Of a stretch of 64,000 nt of DNA, positions 55,213-64,000 are shown piece by piece. Below the pieces are notes generated by a model, which was given only the letters and a program-made list of their open reading frames with translations, was not told the DNA's origin and searched no databases. The position numbers and the translations under genes are program-made. Position 1 is the first letter of the stretch; each line of letters opens with the position of its first letter. The stretch is taken from contig NZ_JQFA01000002.1 in the NCBI RefSeq assembly GCF_000763385.1, forward strand, positions 3,286,001 through 3,350,000, read 5' to 3'. Origin of the DNA: Leptolyngbya sp. KIOST-1. GTDB taxonomy: Bacteria > Cyanobacteriota > Cyanobacteriia > Phormidesmidales > Phormidesmidaceae.

Positions 55213-55494
55213 TCACCAAGTGATTCCTTTCAGCTCTGGGGGGAATAGCTGACGGTCGGAGAGTCGATCTTCATCAAGCGCCTGGAGCAGGTATTGACCC
55301 GTTGCTTGCTGGTCTTCAACATCCTCATCAATCCAGGACTGAAGCACATCCGCCGCTTCGGATTGTTTTTGCTCAACGGCAATGGATTTTGCTAATAGGC
55401 GCAAGGTCATGGCCTCAACCGAAAGTCCCTGCTGCTGGGCTTCTTGGATAAGGTATTGCTCCAGCTCTGGAGGTAGGTTGAGGGTTAGGGTCAT
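55213..55494 (-). CDS. Small antitoxin-like protein
   Basis: A 93-residue protein beginning MTLTLNLPPELEQYLIQEA and ending DEDRLSDRQLFPPELKGITW, a common cyanobacterial family. The N-terminal half resembles a ribbon-helix-helix or CopG-like antitoxin (beta strand, then helix). The C-terminal motif LSDRQLFPPELKG is family-specific. No adjacent toxin gene is seen, so it may act alone or with a distant partner. Confidence 0.65.
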   Translation of the reverse strand: MTLTLNLPPELEQYLIQEAQQQGLSVEAMTLRLLAKSIAVEQKQSEAADVLQSWIDEDVEDQQATGQYLLQALDEDRLSDRQLFPPELKGITW

Positions 55495-55530
55495 GGGAAT
55501 TGAAGTGTAGACAATCTAATCCTATCTAAA

Positions 55531-56877
55531 CTACGGATTGCCCTGGATCGCGTCTTTGGACAAACCGATCTTTTCTCCTAGCTCCAGCACGTTTGCGGTG
55601 AAGTCGTTGACATCGCCTGCAAAGGTAGCGGCTCCCCCTGCCAGAGTCGCGGCTGCCGTCCCTGCCGCGATCAGTCGTTGAAGGCGTTTGCCAATGCGCT
55701 TTGGCTCTTGCTTTTCGGGCTTGCTGAGATCGCCTTCCAGATCGTCTAGCTCCATGAGCACGTCGTCTTTTTGCTCTGGGGGAAAGGTTTGAGCCGAGGC
55801 CCGCAGCGCGGCGATGAGCTGGCTGATGGCCTCATTGTTTTGGTTGATGTAGGCGGTCATTTGCCCCTGGTTGGTACCTGCCACATTGCCCACCGGGCCA
55901 TGGAAGGTTTGAGAAATGGAGTCTTTTTCAGCCATAGTTTGCACGATGTGAAGGAGCGAGGATTGCGTTTGCCGATAGTGAGCTATTTCATCCGATTGTA
56001 ATCGTAGCTGCTCTTGATACTGGGCTTCGAGGGCTGCGAGTTGGTGGGCGTAGCGCTGCTTTACCTCTGTCTCAATGGCAGCTTTATCGGCCTCGGCCTC
56101 GACCTCTAACCGCACGATAAAGGCATCGCCCTTGCGCTCCATGCCTTGAATGGAGATGGCTTCGTTGGGGCGACTGTCCCGCAGGTCTTGAAAGGATTGG
56201 AAAAAGGCTTGCCAGTCGATCCCTTCGGTGAAGGTAATGTCGATAGTTTCTAGGGCGCTGGCGATGATCTGAAATCGCTGAGTAAACTCACCTGGGGCAA
56301 ACGTGCTCTCAGAATCCACAGGAAGGCGGCCTGAGAATTTTTCCTTTCTGTAGTCATAGGTACGAAAAACATAATCGCATTTGATGTCCTTTAGAATGGT
56401 TGAGCTACCGATTTGCCAGTCAGCTATGCAGGCTCCTGTGAGTATTGCCTGCGTGAGATTAGCATTGAGTACTTGAGAGCCATATAGGTTTGCGTTGCTT
56501 AGGTTAGCAAAGCTGAGGTTAGCGTCAAAGAGGTCAGCATAGCTGAGATCAGCATAGCTGAGGTTTGAGTAGCTGAGGTGGGCGAGGAAGAAGTCAGCAC
56601 CCGTGAGATCAGCATAGCTGAGGTTTGAGTAGCTGAGGTCGGATTCGCTAAGGTCAGCGCTGTTAACGTCAGTATTTCTGAGGTCGGCGTTGCTAAGGTC
56701 TGTACCGATCAATTTGCCGTAACTTAGCGTCGCGTTACTTAGGTTAGCAAAGCTAAGATTTGCTCCGCTAAGATTGGCCTTACTAAGGTCTATCTCAGTT
56801 TTAGGATTTCTCTTTCTCCATGCGTTCCAGACCTCACTCCCTTGCTTAAGCAAAGCAACTTGTCCTTCATTTGCCAT
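55531..56877 (-). CDS. Pentapeptide-repeat protein with coiled coil and C-terminal helix
   Basis: A 448-residue protein. Pentapeptide repeats (A(D/N)LSx) at about 28-150 form a beta-helix; a mixed domain (about 165-265) includes EAISIQGMERKGDAFIVRLEVEA, then a coiled coil (LAALEAQYQEQLRLQSDEIA), and a C-terminal part with YINQNNEAISQLIAALRA and a hydrophobic GTAAATLAGGAATFAGDV. The last part resembles the tails of cyanobacterial multidomain proteins. It could be membrane-attached. No catalytic residues are seen. Confidence 0.78.
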   Translation of the reverse strand: MANEGQVALLKQGSEVWNAWRKRNPKTEIDLSKANLSGANLSFANLSNATLSYGKLIGTDLSNADLRNTDVNSADLSESDLSYSNLSYADLTGADFFLAHLSYSNLSYADLSYADLFDANLSFANLSNANLYGSQVLNANLTQAILTGACIADWQIGSSTILKDIKCDYVFRTYDYRKEKFSGRLPVDSESTFAPGEFTQRFQIIASALETIDITFTEGIDWQAFFQSFQDLRDSRPNEAISIQGMERKGDAFIVRLEVEAEADKAAIETEVKQRYAHQLAALEAQYQEQLRLQSDEIAHYRQTQSSLLHIVQTMAEKDSISQTFHGPVGNVAGTNQGQMTAYINQNNEAISQLIAALRASAQTFPPEQKDDVLMELDDLEGDLSKPEKQEPKRIGKRLQRLIAAGTAAATLAGGAATFAGDVNDFTANVLELGEKIGLSKDAIQGNP

Positions 56878-57000
56878 CGCTGTTGGGCCTGCATCGTCAC
56901 CTCACCCTAGACTACGCACGATTGCTCATCTGTTCCGTATCGTTTTTGTGGCCGAGGGCTAAATCCTTGCTCGTTTGATCTGAAGTTGTCTTGGGCAACG

Positions 57001-57294
57001 TCAAGATGCTGAATGCAGGGTGGCTGCTTGCTTTTGGGCTTCGGCATAGATTTTCAGAGCCGCCGTCATGTGTCGTTCTGCACCTTCTCCTTGGGCCTGA
57101 AACCAGCCTAAGGTTTCAGCATCCACAGGCACTGCCACCACAGAAACCGTAGACCGAGGCATCCGCAGTGTTGCTTTGGCAAAAAAATCCTCGCCCAGAG
57201 GCGGAATATCTGACGTATCGATATCGTCATCCGTCATCGCGTCAATTCTGGCCCAATCGGTTTTGGAGGTAATGTTCGTAGCGCCTTCGTTCAT
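57001..57294 (-). CDS. brnA: BrnA-type antitoxin
   Basis: A 97-residue protein with the BrnA_antitoxin pattern: DAMTDDDIDTSDIPPLGEDFFAKAT and a C-terminal ribbon-helix-helix-like RMPRSTVSVVAVPVDAETLGWFQAQGEGAERHMTAALKIY. The ATG at 57294 lies within the 3' end of the brnT frame (overlap 53 bp). BrnA binds BrnT and represses its own promoter. It is upstream of nothing else in the operon. Confidence 0.75.
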   Translation of the reverse strand: MNEGATNITSKTDWARIDAMTDDDIDTSDIPPLGEDFFAKATLRMPRSTVSVVAVPVDAETLGWFQAQGEGAERHMTAALKIYAEAQKQAATLHSAS

Positions 57295-57536
57295 GGGAGA
57301 GTGCCTTTCTTAGAGAAATGACGCGAATGGTATTGTCGGCTGGCTCTATGAATACAACAACGATAACGCGACCATCTAGCAGCCCAATGCCAATCCAGCG
57401 ATCTTCACCGTAATCAGTCGGTTCGTCTGGGTCAACCAGCAGTGGCGCGTTGAAGATGCGATCGGCATCGGCAAAGTCAAAGCCATGCTTGGCGATATTG
57501 GCTGCATTTTTTCGCTCATCCCACTCAAACTGTATA
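57242..57536 (-). pseudogene. brnT: BrnT-type toxin lacking a start codon
   Basis: The frame QFEWDERKNAANIAKHGFDF, RWIGIGLLDGRVIVVVFIE and IRVISLRKALSHERRRYEHY is a complete BrnT ribonuclease by length (97 codons), but the codon at the expected start (57536-57534) is ATA, and no ATG, GTG or TTG occurs upstream before a stop. It therefore is probably not made, or only at a low level from ATA. The frame overlaps the start of brnA. Confidence 0.7.
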
Positions 57537-57577
57537 GTTAAAACCGCTTGTATGCCTAGAGGAGCTTGGTATGAACA

Positions 57578-59059
57578 TCATCCTCGCTCTTGCTGCTCTC
57601 CTCCCTCGGTGACGATCGCGCTAATCGTGTCGATCGCCCCTTGGCGAAAGCTCAGCGTGTAGATCTCGGTAGGCATTTCGATACCCGCCGCTTGTAGCCC
57701 CTCTTTAATGGCTTGAGACGCTTCTGAGGTTACCTGCAAAAACGACTGACGGCGAGAATTCACCCAAAACCGCACCTCCAGCTGGACGGTGCTGGGAGCC
57801 AGGTCTTGCACCAAAATAAGCGGTGGTGGCTCTGATTCAACCCCTTTAACCGACGTAACCGCCTCAATAATCACCTGGCGAGCGACGTTGATATCGGCAT
57901 CGTAGTCAATGCCCACAAACACATCGCTGCGGCGTACGGGGGAGTCGGTATTGTTGACCACGCTCTTTTGAAACACCTGCTGGTTGGGGATGTACACCAG
58001 CCGCCCGTCGTAGGTACGCATGGTGGTGGCCCGCAGCTGAATCTGCACCACGGTGCCCTCGTAGTTGCCGATCACCACCTGGTCGCTAATGCGAAAGGGG
58101 CGGGCCGCCAGCAAAATTACCCCCGAAATGTAGTTGCTGAGCACGTCGCGTAGGCTAAAGCCGATCGCCACACTGGTCAGCCCCAGGGTGCCCAGCAGGG
58201 CGGCAAAGTCGAGGCCCAGCACCCCCAGAGCCACAATGCTGCCCACCACCCACACGCCGCCATAGCACAGGCGACCAATCAAAATCTCGGTGCTGCGATC
58301 GCCCTCGGTTTGCTCGGCCCACAGCAGGCCCAACCGTCGCACCCCCTTGGCCACGATCCAGGTCAGGCCCACCAGCACGATCGCCCCCAGCAGCGACGGC
58401 AGCAGCACAATAGTGTCATCCAGGAGCTGGCGCGTGGTGCTGTCTAGCCGCTGCAAGACATCGATGGCCAGGTTGGGCTGGGCCAGCACCTGGTTGAGGC
58501 GATCGGCCCACTGCTGGGCCAGTTCTGCCACGGTGAGGCCAAAATCGTCGGCATCCTGCTGGGTGACGGTCATCAACACCCGGTTATTCACCGTCAGCAG
58601 CGCAATTGGGCGATCGTCATCCAGCTGCACGGTGACGGTACCAAGCTCCTGCACCTGGCTCAGCAGTCCGGCAATACGGCGGTTGATGATGGCGGCGCGA
58701 TCGCTGGCACTCAGCCCCGTCAGACTGCCCACCTGAAACACCGGCTGCCCCCGCACCAGCACATCGGCAAAGAACACCCCATCTTCAGTCGGCCTGGGCA
58801 CGGTGTTCCCAGGCGGGGCCGATAGCGCTGGGGCTGGGGCTGGGGCTGGTTCTTCGGGGCCAGGTTCAGCCTCCTCCTGGGCCCTAAGCCTGGTACCGGG
58901 GGCAAATAGAACCAGAACCAGAATCACGGCGGCCCACGCCCGCCAAATCCGCTGAAAACCGCTGACCTTTCCCTGGTTTAACCCGTCTCGCCACACCATC
59001 CCAATAACCCTTGTCTTCCCCCCCTCGCCACCGTAGCCCTTAAGGCCTGCAATCCTCAC
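57578..59059 (-). CDS. Mechanosensitive ion channel (MscS family)
   Basis: A 493-residue protein. The most upstream ATG (59059) gives an N-terminus with MVWRDGLNQGKVSGFQRIW about 21 residues in, the likelier start, followed by a signal/membrane helix. An acidic Pro-rich stretch (EEAEPGPEEPAPAP) precedes a periplasmic domain, then three membrane segments and the pore helix LGTLGLTSVAIGFSLRDVLSNYISGVILL, with the beta domain GNYEGTVVQIQLRATTMRTYDGR. The channel opens on membrane tension. Confidence 0.87.
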   Translation of the reverse strand: MRIAGLKGYGGEGGKTRVIGMVWRDGLNQGKVSGFQRIWRAWAAVILVLVLFAPGTRLRAQEEAEPGPEEPAPAPAPALSAPPGNTVPRPTEDGVFFADVLVRGQPVFQVGSLTGLSASDRAAIINRRIAGLLSQVQELGTVTVQLDDDRPIALLTVNNRVLMTVTQQDADDFGLTVAELAQQWADRLNQVLAQPNLAIDVLQRLDSTTRQLLDDTIVLLPSLLGAIVLVGLTWIVAKGVRRLGLLWAEQTEGDRSTEILIGRLCYGGVWVVGSIVALGVLGLDFAALLGTLGLTSVAIGFSLRDVLSNYISGVILLAARPFRISDQVVIGNYEGTVVQIQLRATTMRTYDGRLVYIPNQQVFQKSVVNNTDSPVRRSDVFVGIDYDADINVARQVIIEAVTSVKGVESEPPPLILVQDLAPSTVQLEVRFWVNSRRQSFLQVTSEASQAIKEGLQAAGIEMPTEIYTLSFRQGAIDTISAIVTEGGEQQERG

Positions 59060-59632
59060 GACATCGTCGCCCCTAAACTTCTCCTATTCACCGCATAGGT
59101 CCTTTGTCTGCCACAACCCCCAATGGGTTGAAAAAGGAACTTTTGTTGACATGAATGACCGCGATACCGTTTTGGTCGCCCTTTGTACCATGCCCTGACT
59201 CAGGGCTTTCGGGCTATATCCAGCGGTAGAGAAAATACATTTTTGTAGAGATATTACATGTTGCAAAACACTTTTATCGCAGTTACCCAAGCCGGGCTCG
59301 ATTGTTTTAAGCTGACAACATGCAAACTCGTAGTGAGTATGACTTAAGCCGGCTTGAGCCCATTATTCAATGTGGTAAATTCGCAAATTTACCGACATAA
59401 CCCGAATTGGCCTGGCCGCAGTGGCAGTGCCACAGTCAAGTTTGGGCTACAAGTTCGGGCTATGAGTTTTCGTTCTCGGACAACGGTCGTAACGGTTGTT
59501 TAAGCAGGGTGATCTGCAACTATTCCAGCAGGTATAAGGGTGGGTCACTGTATTTGGGTAGGTTTTCTACTCATCAATCTCGCAGTTAAGACGGTTTTAG
59601 CTAATAGTAAATGCGAGTAAGGAGGTGGGCCA
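59060..59632. other. Long intergenic region upstream of the peroxiredoxin gene
   Basis: No credible gene lies in these 573 bp; a 68-codon antisense frame has no support. Base composition is more AT-rich than around it. It contains AAGCCGGCTT (about 59347) and the palindrome at 59374-59393. The promoter of the peroxiredoxin/katG genes is expected here. Confidence 0.55.
59374..59393. promoter_or_regulatory. Operator-like palindrome
   Basis: GGTAAATT-CGCA-AATTTACC has perfect 8-bp arms and a four-base centre. It is 240 bp upstream of the peroxiredoxin start. Symmetry and AT content suit a dimeric Fur/PerR-like repressor; the actual regulator is unknown. Confidence 0.45.
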
Positions 59633-60193
59633 ATGTTGCTCAATCGTGAGGGCGATTCTGTTCCTCAGGTGACGTTTAGAATAGTTGCAGAGGTGGGTGA
59701 GTATGACCTCTCGACGGCGGATCTCTTTGATCACAAAACTGTAGTGGTGTTTTCGGTGCCAGGAGCGTTTACCTGTCCCCACTCGCCTATTCAATTGTTG
59801 GGCTATAACGAATACGCCCAGGTGTTTCGGGACAATGGCGTTGATGACATTCTTTGTATTTCGGTCAATGATCCCTTTTCGCTGGCGGCCTGGGCCCGAG
59901 ACGAAGGTGCCGACCAGGTCAGCTTTATTCCTGACGTAGCGGGCAGTTTCACCCGCGCGATGGGGATGCTGGTAAACCTGTCTGAGCGAGGCATGGGGTA
60001 CCGTTCTCGGCGCTATTCCATGCTGGTGAAAGACGGCGTGATTGAAAAAATGTTTGTCGAGCCGGAGGGTTTTGAAGCGATGCCCGTTGTTTCTAACGCC
60101 GAAGCTATGTTGAATTATATCAATCCCAAGGCTAGGAAGCCGGAGCGGATTGCCGTGCAAATGCAAATGTGGCGGGCCATGCTTTCCACTTAG
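59633..60193 (+). CDS. Peroxiredoxin-5/PrxII-type protein with displaced cysteine
   Basis: A 186-residue protein with AAGGAGG before its ATG. It follows the PrxII pattern: VFSVPGAFT, NGVDDILCISVNDPFSLAAWARDEGA, FIPDVAGSFTRAMGML and YSMLVKDGVIEKMFVEPEG. The canonical peroxidatic site P-G-A-F-T-P-T-C is PGAFTCPHS here: Cys is two residues earlier and His sits where the peroxidatic Cys belongs. The Arg of the active site is likely in RSRRYSML. It is 50 bp upstream of katG, same strand, so both may be induced together by peroxide. Confidence 0.85.
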   Translation: MLLNREGDSVPQVTFRIVAEVGEYDLSTADLFDHKTVVVFSVPGAFTCPHSPIQLLGYNEYAQVFRDNGVDDILCISVNDPFSLAAWARDEGADQVSFIPDVAGSFTRAMGMLVNLSERGMGYRSRRYSMLVKDGVIEKMFVEPEGFEAMPVVSNAEAMLNYINPKARKPERIAVQMQMWRAMLST

Positions 60194-60210
60194 CAAAAAC
60201 CGTCGCGTAG

Positions 60211-62604
<2,394 letters not shown>

Positions 62605-62645
62605 AACGTTAGACGTGTGCCTGAGAAAGACGTGTGCCTGAGAAG

Positions 62646-62680
62646 CGCAGCCTCAGCCCGTGATTAGGGCTGAGGCTGCG
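62646..62680 (+). terminator. Strong terminator hairpin after katG
   Basis: CGCAGCCTCAGCCC (62646-62659) and GGGCTGAGGCTGCG (62667-62680) are perfectly complementary over 14 bp with a seven-base loop. Just before it the sequence GACGTGTGCCTGAGAA is repeated twice. Confidence 0.8.
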
Positions 62681-62774
62681 TGCATTTGTGGGAAAAGGAC
62701 ATGTTCGGCGTAAGGGCATTGCAGTACAATGCCCCTACCAACTGACTGCTGCACTATCCAAATCTATTCATCAA

Positions 62775-63314
62775 TTACTGGATTACCGCACAGGCAATCC
62801 GCCCGCCGGAGCCGCCAATGGGCTGCGAATAGTGGTCGTCTTTGTCGGTGTGGATGATCAGGGCGGTGCCATCGTCATCGAGCAGTTTGGCCGCTCCGGC
62901 ATCGAGTGCCACCAGGTCGCTGTATAGCTCCACCTCCACCGTGCCATCGGCGGCCACCACCAGGTTGGGCAGGTTGCCCTCATGGGGACCGTCGGGGTTG
63001 CGAAACCCGTGGGGCGTATCGAAGGGATTGACGTGGCCCCCCGCCGATTTGAACGCCGCCAGATCCGAGCAGTCGCCCACGGCGTGGAAGTGCATGCCGT
63101 GGTAGCCGGGGGGCAGGCCGCGGGCCTTGAGGGTGATCAGCACCCCTTTGTGCCCCTGCTCGACCTCCACGGTGCCGATCGCGTTGCCGCTGTTGTCGAT
63201 CAGCTCAGTCTGGGTGGTGAGGGCGATCGCGGCGGCAGGGCAGGCCATCAGGGCCAGGCCGATCAGGCAAAGGGCCAGACCAAGGCGCTGGATTGAGTTG
63301 AGCAGAGCTGACAT
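62775..63314 (-). CDS. sodC: Copper/zinc superoxide dismutase
   Basis: A 179-residue periplasmic enzyme. Residues 1-31 form a signal peptide (LGLALCLIGLALMACPAAAIA). Metal ligands and loop motifs: HGMHFHAVGDC (two Cu His), GGHVNPFDTPHGFRNPDGPHEGNLPNLVV (bridging and Zn ligands) and ALIIHTDKDDH (last Cu His and electrostatic loop). Disulfide partner Cys is in IACAVIQ at the end. It converts superoxide to H2O2, which KatG then removes. It is convergent with katG. Confidence 0.92.
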   Translation of the reverse strand: MSALLNSIQRLGLALCLIGLALMACPAAAIALTTQTELIDNSGNAIGTVEVEQGHKGVLITLKARGLPPGYHGMHFHAVGDCSDLAAFKSAGGHVNPFDTPHGFRNPDGPHEGNLPNLVVAADGTVEVELYSDLVALDAGAAKLLDDDGTALIIHTDKDDHYSQPIGGSGGRIACAVIQ

Positions 63315-63449
63315 GGGGCAATCTCCTGGGGTTTGCGGTTAGATCATAGTCGCGATCGCCCGGGGGTCGGGGTGGCCCTAAAGAAACGTTGAGGTTTGAC
63401 AAAGCGGCGATCGCGATTGATTAGGCTGGTACAGAGCGTGAGCATCGCC

Positions 63450-64000
63450 ATGACCCGTCAACCCAGCCCCAATTTACCCACCCAGCCGCGCCCCACCGCC
63501 CCGCCGGTGATCTTCTCGGCCCGTCAGCTGACCAAGACCTACACCATGGGTGAGGTGCAGGTGCAGGCGCTGCGATCGGTGGATCTGGACCTCTACGAGG
63601 GCGAGTTTGTGGTGCTGCTGGGGCCATCGGGCAGCGGCAAATCAACCCTGCTGAATATCCTGGGCGGGCTGGATGTGCCCACCAGCGGCGAGGTATTTTT
63701 CAAAGGCCAGAACCTGACGGCGGGGGGCGATCGCACTCTCACCCGCTTCCGCCGCGAGTCCATCGGCTTTATCTTTCAGTTCTACAACCTGATCCCCAGC
63801 CTGACGGCGAAGGAAAACGTGGCCCTGGTCACCGACATTGCCCCCCGGCCTATGGCCCCAGCGCAGGCCCTGGAGATGGTGGGATTGGGCGATCGCCTCG
63901 ACCACTTCCCCTCCCAGCTCTCAGGTGGGCAGCAGCAGCGGGTAGCGATCGCCCGGGCGATCGCCAAGCGACCCGAGGTGCTGTTCTGCGACGAACCCAC
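63450..64000 (+). CDS. ABC exporter ATP-binding protein (DevA/LolD/MacB type), runs off the right edge
   Basis: The first 184 residues. After an extended proline-rich N-terminus ([20 protein letters not shown]) come [20 protein letters not shown], Walker [12 protein letters not shown], the Q-loop [18 protein letters not shown], the signature [16 protein letters not shown] and the beginning of Walker B (VLFCDEPT). The sequence fits the FtsE/LolD/DevA group, which drives envelope-located exporters; in cyanobacteria this includes DevBCA. The start at 63450 is the only ATG upstream. Confidence 0.88.
   Translation, partial: MTRQPSPNLPTQPRPTAPPVIFSARQLTKTYTMGEVQVQALRSVDLDLYEGEFVVLLGPSGSGKSTLLNILGGLDVPTSGEVFFKGQNLTAGGDRTLTRFRRESIGFIFQFYNLIPSLTAKENVALVTDIAPRPMAPAQALEMVGLGDRLDHFPSQLSGGQQQRVAIARAIAKRPEVLFCDEP

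Noticed and set aside
59084-59290. 68-codon minus-strand frame in the long intergenic region
   Set aside because: No ribosome-binding site, odd composition and no neighbour logic.

Overview
The window is a piece of a cyanobacterial chromosome. The palindrome GCGATCGC and its core GATCGC (HIP1) recur throughout, coding density and GC content are high, and many genes are typical of filamentous cyanobacteria: a J-domain/pentapeptide protein, a PAP/fibrillin protein, a DICT-type sensor kinase, Uma2 nucleases, an MntCAB-type Mn transporter and KatG. The lineage looks like a Leptolyngbya/Nodosilinea/Phormidium-type organism, but that is an inference from gene content only. I see no rRNA, tRNA, CRISPR array or prophage.

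Layout. 1-13 kb: housekeeping and small-molecule genes (queA, a DppC-like permease, rarD, a DICT sensor kinase lacking its phospho-acceptor His, murE, a glutaredoxin-like protein, the scar of a divergent araC/DUF1772 pair, a class D beta-lactamase, a DHFR-like reductase). 13-18 kb: a cache-HAMP sensor, an SDF-family symporter, a family-3 solute-binding protein and an Asp/Glu racemase homologue, probably one acidic amino-acid module. 18-24.5 kb: an MFS transporter, an alpha/beta hydrolase, two tandem Rieske oxygenases and a sensor kinase whose ATPase domain is degenerate. 24.7-36.6 kb: ilvB with a C-terminal zinc ribbon, an FtsL-like protein plus ftsI, a divergent mntC / mntAB locus, a Uma2 nuclease and sdhA.

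36.7-46.1 kb is the accessory region and the most interesting part. I read it as the relic of a chromosomal integron. It holds a 3' fragment of an integron-integrase gene (45887-46024), an array of five 41-42 bp repeats each carrying GTTAT(G/A)C, and an attC-like hairpin. Divergent from intI is an AT-rich restriction-modification cassette (a C5 DNA methyltransferase and a putative nuclease), closed by a second attC-like hairpin. A class-C group II intron sits in that second hairpin. An IS66-family element with an 8-bp target duplication splits the nuclease gene. In both mobile elements the middle of the element gene is replaced by head-to-tail fragments of unrelated chromosomal genes: folE, tpiA, infB, an unknown gene and a glycosyltransferase in the intron; selO and pncB-nadD in the IS. 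This is either an extraordinary rearrangement or an assembly error at multicopy elements, and must be settled first.

46.2-64 kb returns to ordinary chromosome: a GH1 beta-glucosidase, a PIN toxin-antitoxin pair, a Tat-exported GH10 xylanase, a glutathionyl-hydroquinone reductase, an FAD oxidoreductase, a TspO homologue, another Uma2 nuclease, a 120-bp MITE-like element, a pentapeptide protein, a BrnTA pair whose toxin lacks a start codon, an MscS channel, then an oxidative-stress group (PrxII-type protein, katG, sodC) and the start of a DevA/LolD-type ABC ATPase that runs off the window.
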